Below, in pieces: positions 21,109-28,983 of a DNA stretch of 60,142 bases. The notes under the pieces are model-generated. The model saw only the letters and a list, made by a program, of their open reading frames with translations, was not told the origin of the DNA and did not search any database. The first letter of the stretch is position 1, and every line of letters starts with the position of its first letter. This stretch comes from Nemertoderma westbladi (lineage: Eukaryota; Xenacoelomorpha; Nemertodermatida; Nemertodermatidae). The stretch is from positions 1 to 60,142 of the forward strand of contig JAUCBJ010000180.1 of assembly GCA_032718475.1 (NCBI GenBank), read 5' to 3'. The position numbers and the translations under genes were made by a program.

Positions 21109-22968
21109 CAGCCACAATTAACATGGAGTACCCGATTCGATCCCGAACTCGATAGCGGAAAATACTCCAAGGACGACAAAGAGATCCGTAAAGTCCATAG
21201 AAGCAACGCAGTGGAAATTTATAGTTGTCTGACCGAGCCTGCAAAGGACTCGGGCAGGCACTATAGCGTCGCGACGATCACTCAACCAGCGGCGTCTTTA
21301 CATCTGTTGATAGAGCGAACTTCATCAATGAGACGGCTCGTCCACCACGTTATAACCCTTCGCAACTTCCTACAGTGGAAAGACAACAAGCCGATAGTTC
21401 AACGGAGTATACAAGAACTCATTATCGCGGAGAATTGTATTGTTGGATATGTCCAGAGAGAAAGTTTCCCCGATGAGTGGGAACAACTCAGTGCGGGCAA
21501 GATCTTGAAACTGGACAGCCCAGTCTACCAACTGAGACCAATGATGGGAGAGGACGGACTGATCCGACTGAATACCCGGATGGCAAACGCCCCGGTTGAA
21601 TATGAGGTTAAATACCCGGCACTTCTGCCCGGAACATCGACACTAGCCAAGCTATTAATTCAACAGTGTCACGAGGAAAACCATCACGCAGGACAGAATT
21701 GGACTATAGCTAATATAAGACAAAGATATTGGATCACCCACATCCAACCACTGATCCGGAAAGTGTTGAAACGTTGCTTTCCCTGCAGAAGATATCTAGC
21801 GCCACTACTCACACAAAAGATGGCAGACTTACCAGCCACACGTCTACTGTCTGATTCCCCCCCGTTCTACGTCACCGGAGTGGACTGTTTCGGACCGTTT
21901 ACGGTCATCAAACGACGATCCAACATCAAATGCTGGGGAGCCATCTTTACCTGCCTTAGGTCTAGGGCGATCTACCTAGACATTGTGGTGAACCTTATGC
22001 AACACGCATTCATCAACGCCCTGCGTCGCTTCGTGGCGAACAACGGGACATGTCGTCATATGTACTCCGATAATGGCACAAACTTTGTGGGAGGAGAAAG
22101 ACAACTTAGGGAGGCGATTGAGGGATGGTTTACCGAGGACACCACATCCCAAGTCTGGAGGGACCACCACATACAGTGGCACTTCCAAACACCCTTAGCA
22201 CCCCATACGAGCGGGGTATGGGAGAAGCTGATCGACTTAGTAAAACGATCCATGCGCACCGCATTAGGAGACACCCAGGTAACCCACGACACCCTCCGCA
22301 CAACATTCTGCGAGATCACGGCTACCCTGAACAACCGGCCCATTGTCCCTATCCGCGACGACCCCACAGACCTGGAGCCCCTCACTCCCAACCACCTACT
22401 GGGAAGACCTAAATCCCATATTCTCCCAGAGACAATGTTTCCGGATCCCAACGATATCGCGAGACATACAAATTGGAAGAAGGCCCAAGCGTTGGCAGCG
22501 CATTGGTGGAGAATCTGGGCCCAGGAGTATCTCATAACCCTCCGAACCAGGAGGAAGTGGAACAACACCTACAGGAACGTCGCAGTTGGCGACATGGTAC
22601 TAGTGAAAGAAGATCTTAAAGACCGCGTCCACTGGCCTGTGGCGCGAGTCGTGACAATACACCCGAGCAAAGACGGACTTGGGAGGACTGTGACGATACG
22701 AACGGCAAAGGGCCACTACCAACGCCCTATCCAGAGGCTGTGCCTTCTTGAAGGCAATGCCAGTGGTGACTCTACGAGAGGTGATAATTCCCCTACTCCG
22801 GATCCTGCTGCAGACATTGGTGACAATTATAAAAAGGGCCACTACCAACGCCCAATCCAGAGGCTGTGCATTCTTGAAGGCAATGACAGCGGTGACTCTA
22901 CGAGAGGTGATAAGTTCCCTACTCAGGATCCTGCTGCGGACATTGGTGACAATGATAAACCCGTTTAA
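21109..22968 (+). CDS. pol: E1 pol: integrase
   Basis: It is open from the TAA at 21106 to 22968; the first ATG-like start is 21211, but it is in frame with RT. An H2C2 zinc domain (HHAGQNW then CFPCRR) precedes the DDE core: GVDCFGPF, YSDNGTNFVGG and SGVWEKLIDLVKRS supply D, D and E. GRPKSHILPE and the C-terminal strand-rich part with GDMVLVKEDLKDR follow the BEL plan. The last 84 residues are a 42-residue sequence repeated twice, from a 126 bp DNA duplication. Confidence 0.88.
   Translation, partial: QPQLTWSTRFDPELDSGKYSKDDKEIRKVHRSNAVEIYSCLTEPAKDSGRHYSVATITQPAASLHLLIERTSSMRRLVHHVITLRNFLQWKDNKPIVQRSIQELIIAENCIVGYVQRESFPDEWEQLSAGKILKLDSPVYQLRPMMGEDGLIRLNTRMANAPVEYEVKYPALLPGTSTLAKLLIQQCHEENHHAGQNWTIANIRQRYWITHIQPLIRKVLKRCFPCRRYLAPLLTQKMADLPATRLLSDSPPFYVTGVDCFGPFTVIKRRSNIKCWGAIFTCLRSRAIYLDIVVNLMQHAFINALRRFVANNGTCRHMYSDNGTNFVGGERQLREAIEGWFTEDTTSQVWRDHHIQWHFQTPLAPHTSGVWEKLIDLVKRSMRTALGDTQVTHDTLRTTFCEITATLNNRPIVPIRDDPTDLEPLTPNHLLGRPKSHILPETMFPDPNDIARHTNWKKAQALAAHWWRIWAQEYLITLRTRRKWNNTYRNVAVGDMVLVKEDLKDRVHWPVARVVTIHPSKDGLGRTVTIRTAKGHYQRPIQRLCLLEGNASGDSTRGDNSPTPDPAADIGDNYKKGHYQRPIQRLCILEGNDSGDSTRGDKFPTQDPAADIGDNDKPV
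22711..22962 (+). repeat. 126 bp in-frame tandem duplication at the integrase C-terminus
   Basis: GGCCACTACCAACGCCC starts at 22711 and again at 22837. The copies differ by about a dozen bases and keep the frame, so the integrase tail has two 42-residue copies (GHYQRPIQRLC..PAADIGDN). Confidence 0.88.
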
Positions 22969-24229
22969 ACCCTTCTCATCCTGTTGACAAACTCTTAAAC
23001 TGTGATTTATTGACAATGAAAATGGACCCCCCTTTAAACAACTGTAACCACGCAATGGTATTTGTGTTTCCTCGTGTGTTATGTGGAGTTCAGCGTCACC
23101 CCGCAGATGTTTCGACTGACGCAGGGTCGTTTATGTATTGTTTACCCTGATTTTGGTCATCGGGACCAACGATATTGGATTATTGGAAATAGTAAAGATT
23201 TAAAGTGGAATTCATTGTATCCATTGTATTATGCTATGTTGTCCGTTGCGTGCGCAGTTCGGGGCGTAGGCGGTGTAACTAGTCCAGCTGTAGATCCCGG
23301 ATTGCCGCGCAACACCCCCTCTATCCCGTTATTCTGGTGGGTCCATGGTGCATCCACATGACTTCGACGATAGAGGTTTTATGTTTCTCAGTCGCGTTAT
23401 TCTGGTGGGACTGTTGCGTGGATTTTGGGGCGTAGGCGGTGTAACTAGTCCAGCAGCTGTAGATCCCAGAATGTTGCGTAACCCCATCCCACATGACTTC
23501 GTCGGCTGAGCTTTATGTTGTTGGGAGTGTTATTCTGGTGGGTCCCTGGTGCATTCCATGTGACTTCATTCCCAGCGTCTTCATTGTCCGTTACGTGCGC
23601 AGTTTGGGGCGTAGGCGGTGTAACTAGCCCAGCTGTAGATCCCAGATTGCCGTGTAACACCCCTTCCACAACGAAAATTTTCCAAAGAAGATGATTGAAT
23701 GTAGTTGGAAAAGATGAAAAGAAACAGACGACATTACTATAAACCAAATGATGACGCATATGATGATGAAAATGTAATGATGCGCACCCTGGTGCTGCGC
23801 TTATAACAAATGATGATAGCCGGGGGGCTATAAACCCAATGATGATAATTGAAATAAATAAAATGTGAAATAAATGTGAAATAAAGATGAGATGGTGGAA
23901 CTAAATGATGAAATATATGTTGAAATAAAAGAAATATGAAATGAAATAATAATGAGAAATAAAAAAGAAAAAAAATGTATAAAACGTATAAAGAAAAGAA
24001 TTGGAAAAAGAAGAGGACATAAAAAGTCAAAACTGGTTGGATATTAATGTATAGCTATAGTAACTGTAAATGCTGAATGTATTAGCAATAAGATGGTAGA
24101 TGCCTATATAGCAATGTTATTTAATAAACTGAATTACAAATAAACTGAATTATTCTGCAATCACTATAGTTTCAGACTTTCTGGACTTATAATTAACTGA
24201 TGTAATTTGCAACGGACATAATCGTAAAT
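22969..24229 (+). other. E1 non-coding spacer between pol and the exonuclease ORF, with three repeats
   Basis: No protein-like frame is seen. About 130 bp around GGGCGTAGGCGGTGTAACTA recurs near 23240-23370, 23400-23500 and 23530-23690, with TTATTCTGGTGGG and CATGACTTC as further landmarks. The downstream part is A-rich on the plus strand and contains AATAAA at about 24121 and 24137, then a splice-acceptor-like tract ending ATAGTTTCAG near 24175. This arrangement would suit polyadenylation of the gag-pol RNA and a spliced or separate RNA for the downstream ORF. Confidence 0.5.
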
Positions 24230-25675
24230 ATGGACCCAAATCGCCAAATTATGGGCGAATTACGTAATACGATAGACCTACTGGAATATCTGCAACCTGG
24301 ATCCCCTAACTTTGATACGAATTGGAACGCCCTGATAAATGAGAATGTGCGAGTCGTTAAATTCACCGGGCGAGAGGGACCAGATTCCCGGAACCTACAA
24401 GAGCTCCGGTTGTCCGATGCAAGTATGAGACTGAAAAGAACTCGGAACGCAAAGGCAACCGGAGGGGACGAGTTGTCGTTCTGGGAAACGTTCCGACAAA
24501 GCGTCTACAAATCCCGATGTTTGATATACGACAATGAGGGAAACGCGACGCCCACCTCGAAAGCGATTACGTTGGCGCGATGTCAAAGTTTCGTCGACGA
24601 CAAGAGTACGTACCTCGCCCACTGGGGAAACCTGTCGGAGTGTACGGCGACGCTACGAGAGGAACGTGTATCGATCATCCAGAATCACGACGACTACCAG
24701 GAAAAGTACGGGGCGAAAGAATACGGTCGATCCTTGGTCGTCGTCCTCGGAACCCTGGATGGTTTGGTATTGGTGTGTCGAATATTCCCGACACCCAAAC
24801 AGGAAGTGCAGGCAGCCGGAGCGATCTGGTTACTACCTCCGGAAATCCAAAAGATCCTCTTCGACTTCGACGTCATTAAAATCGGGTCGGATATAAAAGC
24901 GGACGTCTGGAACGACTACGCGAATGCTCCTTTAGGAAGAGACCGTCGAGACGACCTCAACGCCCTTAGTCATAACATCGACACCCAAACGCTATTAGCC
25001 TGGTTACGATTCGCCGAATTTATGCGAGGATTTCGAGAGGTGAGACAGACGAAATCCGGGATCGGCTACCTCGCAGTGCTAAACGGTGGCATCGACTTCA
25101 AACCTCAGAAATTTCGGGATTATAATAAAATATATGGTGGATACCCGGGATTAGAAATAAAGAGCGAGCGGGAGGGTCGATGGAAGGACGTTGAGAGAAA
25201 GTGGACGATACACCAAAGGTGGGAGAATCCGGATCGACGGAACTACATCTACGTCGTTATGGAATCATACACTGTCGCTAAGTTTATCTGTAAAACTCTC
25301 GATAACCTCATTACAGCGGTTCCTCTTTCCTTTGTCGACTACGACTGGAACGAGGTTATAAACCACACATTCAAAGCGGTCGAGAATGTTACACCGGGCG
25401 AGACGAAAACGCTCGCCATTATCGATTCCTGGGACGAGAGCGGACCTTACAACATCCCTACGATTACCGATCTTCTCGGTGTGGAGGAGCCTTTGATTTC
25501 TTCGGGAGGGAAGAACTATGGCTACATGAGGGTGTTCTACTCTCCACCCCGAAGCGACAACTCGAGCCGGAAGCCGCTTACCAACCGGCCGCCAAACAGG
25601 TTGCCTCTGCCGAACCTGCGACAGAAGCGGGCATTTCAACCCCACTTGGCTCCGGTAGCCCTGCGAGGGAGTTAG
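24230..25675 (+). CDS. E1 exonuclease-fold ORF (DEDDy-like 3'-5' exonuclease)
   Basis: A 481-residue intact frame from ATG 24230, with a real-looking start (stops upstream). Motifs come in DEDDy order: Exo I LIYDNEG (D101, E103); a strand pair VVVLGTLDGLVLV; Exo II IKIGSDIKADVW (D225), as in the KxGxxIxxD of WRN/RNase D; DTQTLLAW (D251); SGIGYLAVL; and Exo III YVVMES (Y341, E345), where the family normally has YxxxD. No signal peptide or membrane segment is visible, so it is not an env. Known family members trim RNA or DNA 3' ends using two metals; some relatives (Egalitarian, EXD1) are RNA-binding and may lack activity. The E2 ORF at 42149-43867 is a diverged homologue with every motif kept. 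The last 40 or so residues look out of frame, since sequence resembling protein moves to the -1 frame there. Confidence 0.68.
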   Translation: MDPNRQIMGELRNTIDLLEYLQPGSPNFDTNWNALINENVRVVKFTGREGPDSRNLQELRLSDASMRLKRTRNAKATGGDELSFWETFRQSVYKSRCLIYDNEGNATPTSKAITLARCQSFVDDKSTYLAHWGNLSECTATLREERVSIIQNHDDYQEKYGAKEYGRSLVVVLGTLDGLVLVCRIFPTPKQEVQAAGAIWLLPPEIQKILFDFDVIKIGSDIKADVWNDYANAPLGRDRRDDLNALSHNIDTQTLLAWLRFAEFMRGFREVRQTKSGIGYLAVLNGGIDFKPQKFRDYNKIYGGYPGLEIKSEREGRWKDVERKWTIHQRWENPDRRNYIYVVMESYTVAKFICKTLDNLITAVPLSFVDYDWNEVINHTFKAVENVTPGETKTLAIIDSWDESGPYNIPTITDLLGVEEPLISSGGKNYGYMRVFYSPPRSDNSSRKPLTNRPPNRLPLPNLRQKRAFQPHLAPVALRGS

Positions 25676-25689
25676 TCACTACCTCCGCA

Positions 25690-26829
25690 TTGAGCGACTT
25701 CGGCGACATTTGCCAAAGGTTATCCCCATATCCTTTCCCGGGAGGCGAAGACTGGTCTTCGGAGATTCCGAGTACCAGCACTCAACGGTCCCGCTCAGCG
25801 ATACTGGTTGAAAAGGGTCCCAGCGCCGCGCTGACTCCCGACGATCTCCTCGGAATCCCTCCGTCGAAAACCCCGGCACCTCTTCGCCGACCAGCGGTGG
25901 CAACTACACCCTCCGTTCCACAGGATCCTATGCGACTAACCCGATGGTACGCCAAGCAAACCGAATGGATCCACCGCCAGAAACGGTCGTCCGAGTTGAG
26001 ACCGGCAGGACATAAAGAAGGTTATCGGAGCGAGGACCTACTACGCAAAAGCCCAGCCTTCCATGGGCTACCGGCCACCGCGAATATTCAAAAGAGCGAC
26101 CGACGACTCGAGTATTACGTCGGCGTCCCGATTCCGATATTCCCCGGTCGAGAGATGCAGTTGGAGGTGTGCGGTAACTGCGGTTCGGAGCAGTGCCCAC
26201 GCGGTAGAAGAAATCGGGTTACCGATTCGTGCCTCCAGCTCCTCGGGATACTTTATTGCCCATACTGCGCGACATCGGGCCATGATGTTTCAGTCTGTCC
26301 GATCCTATATAACCTCTGCACTACATGCGCTTTCCATGGACATTCCGCTAGCCCCCGCTGCTATATAAAATGTCCTACAAAAGACATTACCGCTATGGGA
26401 AATATGGTCATGTTCGAAACATACGCAAACAGCCACATAAGGACCAAAGTGCGGAGAAACGTTCGGAATATCGCGCAGGAGATGGTGTGCGGGTATTTTT
26501 CCTTCCCGGAGCGCCTCCATACGACGGCAAAGCTACCTTTCCATTACATGGATCTGCTGCTGAGCGCCGGATTATTCGGCCCATTCGAAGTCCTTAGACG
26601 CTTATACTCGTATAAAGAGGAGTTCGGTGACGGAAAGTGGTTCCTTGAGGCGCGCAACACCGAGTTGGAAAGACGAACCGATATGATCCCGATGCCATCG
26701 AAAGGAAGAGCCGCCAGGAGACAAGCCAAAGCGTTGCTCACGATGGATGTTGACGCTCCCCTTCCAGCTCTAGCGATCGATGAGAGTCGACGGGCGAAGA
26801 GGAGAAAGGCGTATCAGAGAAAGAAATAG
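25690..26829 (+). CDS. E1 double zinc-knuckle protein, in the -1 frame of the exonuclease ORF
   Basis: The frame is open from 25282, so it overlaps the exonuclease ORF by about 394 nt in the -1 register; the listed start at 25690 (TTG) is not a real initiator. Protein-like sequence in this frame begins near 25545. After a proline-rich linker come CGNCGSEQC, CPYCATSGHDVSVC and CTTCAFHGHSASPRC, giving two CX2CX4HX4-5C knuckles five residues apart. A helical domain (HYMDLLLSAGLFGPFEVLRR) and a basic tail (RRAKRRKAYQRKK) follow. E2 has the same plan. A nucleic-acid-binding partner of the exonuclease, perhaps fused to it by frameshifting, is the simplest inference. Confidence 0.65.
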   Translation: MSDFGDICQRLSPYPFPGGEDWSSEIPSTSTQRSRSAILVEKGPSAALTPDDLLGIPPSKTPAPLRRPAVATTPSVPQDPMRLTRWYAKQTEWIHRQKRSSELRPAGHKEGYRSEDLLRKSPAFHGLPATANIQKSDRRLEYYVGVPIPIFPGREMQLEVCGNCGSEQCPRGRRNRVTDSCLQLLGILYCPYCATSGHDVSVCPILYNLCTTCAFHGHSASPRCYIKCPTKDITAMGNMVMFETYANSHIRTKVRRNVRNIAQEMVCGYFSFPERLHTTAKLPFHYMDLLLSAGLFGPFEVLRRLYSYKEEFGDGKWFLEARNTELERRTDMIPMPSKGRAARRQAKALLTMDVDAPLPALAIDESRRAKRRKAYQRKK

Positions 26830-26949
26830 TGGACCGGGATATTCCATGAACATTTATTGAACATTTATTTTTATACATATATAAATATATTAACTCTAGG
26901 CCAAATTAATCAAGACTATGCAATATTAAATTTGGGTTTTTTATATGGG

Positions 26950-27022
26950 AAATGACCTACGCAAACTCGATCTACCGATAGACCTTACGAAGGTCATTGG
27001 GGGGGGGGGGGGGGGGGGGGAC
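26950..27022 (+). other. E1 polypurine tract with preceding hairpin
   Basis: A G22 run at 26999-27020 followed by AC ends exactly where the 3' LTR starts, the expected place for the plus-strand primer. Before it, AATGACCT pairs with AGGTCATT, and GACCTTACGAAGGTC is itself a palindrome, so the tract sits beside a hairpin. Exact G length may be an assembly estimate. Confidence 0.7.
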
Positions 27023-28430
27023 TGTTTGCGGTATTTCAACTTTTCATAACGCGAGTTGAATATTTTTTGTATTTATTTAAAATGATTATTCCGATATCAC
27101 TACTGGGTGCGGGACCATGGGTTTTGGGGACATTCAATGGACTGGGGGCGATTTATGGGCGAACATTGGGGCGACTTACAGGGTACGGGACTAATTTCAT
27201 GTTTATAAGGGCCAGGGGTGGGAGGAAAAGTTAAGCAGTATTCAGGTTAGCCTGAGTACTATTAGGCCCTGGCCAACTTCCTGCTGCCTGTAGAGGTGGA
27301 TTTGGTAACGCGCCAGGCCTAAAGGACAAGGACTGCCCTTAGCGGTCCCTGGCCAACAGCAGTTATTACGAGCCTGAAAAGGACATCGGAAAGTCTGCTG
27401 CTGGTGTCAGGGATTTGCGACGGGAAACGACAGCCCCCTTAGCCAAGCCGTACTGGTTCTTGATGATCGTTCCCTTTGGGGTTCGTGAGGGGTGGGACGG
27501 ACATTCGACAGGGTCGGCCGACTAACAGAGGAAGGGTTTGACGAGGACTGCCCTTAGCGGTCTCTGGTCAACAGCAGTTATTACGAGCCTGAAAAGGACA
27601 TTGGAAAGTCTGCTGCTTGTGCCAGGGATTTGCGACGGGAACCGACGACAGACCCCTTAGCCAAGCCATACTGGTTCTCGATGTTCGTTCCCTTTGGGGT
27701 TCGTGAGGGGTGGGACGGACACGCGATGGGGTCGAAAGACAAAGGACTGGACTCTACTGGCCTACCGACTGTTCGGAGCAGTTTCTCGGCTGCCGAAGCG
27801 ACTACGAGCCTGAATAAGGACTCGGAAAGCCTAGGTGGTTGGGTCTCTGCGATGAACCGACGGACCCCTAGCCAAGCCGTACTGGTTCTCGATGATCGAT
27901 CCCTTCGGGGATCGGGAGGGGTGGGACGGACACGCGAACGGGTCCACCGACATGACAGACTCCTAGCCAAGCCGTACTGGTTCTCGATGATCGATCCCTT
28001 CGGGGTTCGGGAGGGGTGGGACGGACACGCAACAGGGTCGACCGACACCGACACTACGGCACCAAGACTAGGACCGAGGGAAAATCTGGGGAACATTAGT
28101 TAGGCTAAAATCTGAGCGAACAGTGGGTAATTAAATAATATACTATAGGGATTTATATTGTCGTGTATAATTATTGTGAATATTTGGTGTATATTGATTT
28201 GGGGAAGCCCAAAATTATTCTCAATCAGGATTGTAACAAGGTTCAGTGAGATTAGCTCAAGGTTCAACTGTAGGGAAGTTACATTAAAGAGTATATCCAA
28301 CCAATGCAGCTTTTCCTCAACCGCAATCTTGCATTTAGGAAATTATTCCTTCTCCACAATCAATATCCGGTGACTGGCCGGGATTCCGTGGTCTGAAAAA
28401 TTCCGCCTCCAGCATCGGCGTTTTCCCCCA
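27023..28430 (+). repeat. E1 3' LTR
   Basis: It matches 14318-15725 over 1408 bp; I see one difference (T to G at the equivalent of 14921). Such identity implies very recent insertion or gene conversion. Confidence 0.78.
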
Positions 28431-28983
28431 TGGTGTTGGGATAACGGCAACAAAATTGAGAATAATTCGCGGCCAACTTCAACTGGTGGAAGTTGGGAAT
28501 CCTACAATACTCTTCAAACTCTCTCAGTGCTTACCCAGCACCCACTACGAGGAAACTCTGGTATTTGAGTTAAGACAAAGCCGTGGTTTAATTAATCAAC
28601 AAACTCGATCTAACCAACTCGTAGTCGGCAGATCCCATATTTGGAGAGTTGTTAACAGGGAATGGAAGTATCGATCACACCCATTGATATAATCCAAGTT
28701 GAGCCAGGAATCTGGCACTTCGAGTACAAGGAACGAACGTCGGACGATTTAGGATTACCCTTCGGGTAGTCCAGGCTGAGTACAATACCTACGAGGAATT
28801 ATTTTACGACATCGCACATCTAGCTATCAACGAGGCGCTAGAATGACGACGAATAACGTATCCGATACCGATGAGATGGACCACCACACAGACTTGGAAG
28901 TCGACAAGGTACCGAACGTCAAGAACATGGCCCGTCGACTAGGTGCTCTCAAAGGCGGAGTCACTCGAGCATATCAACGTATA
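28431..28983 (+). mobile_element. second copy of E1 leader and gag start, truncated
   Basis: The match to the left end does not stop at the LTR but continues through the leader and the first 45 codons of gag to 28983 (equivalent to 16285), with one substitution and one 7 bp deletion. It then breaks abruptly into unrelated AT-rich DNA. This looks like the start of a tandem second E1 copy that was deleted, or a second element sharing the LTR. The alternative, that the LTR itself includes the gag start, is less likely because no primer site follows 16285. Confidence 0.7.

Larger units (their letters stand above)
14318..28430 (+). mobile_element. BEL/Pao-type LTR retrotransposon E1
   Basis: The order is LTR, leader, gag (coiled coil, capsid, CCHC), aspartic protease, RT, RNase H, integrase, exonuclease-like ORF, zinc-knuckle ORF, a G22 polypurine tract, LTR. 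Protease-RT-RNase H-integrase is the BEL/Pao order, and the RT and A17-type motifs agree. Across the 1.96 kb duplicated at both ends I count two substitutions and one 7 bp deletion, so insertion was recent. The whole 16375-22968 frame stays open apart from four in-frame stops. No clear target-site duplication is seen, because sequence beyond the 3' LTR is a second leader/gag fragment. Confidence 0.88.

Noticed and set aside
24230-25675. Envelope gene, the usual third ORF of BEL-type elements
   Set aside because: No signal peptide, membrane segment or cysteine-rich ectodomain is visible, while ordered exonuclease motifs are.
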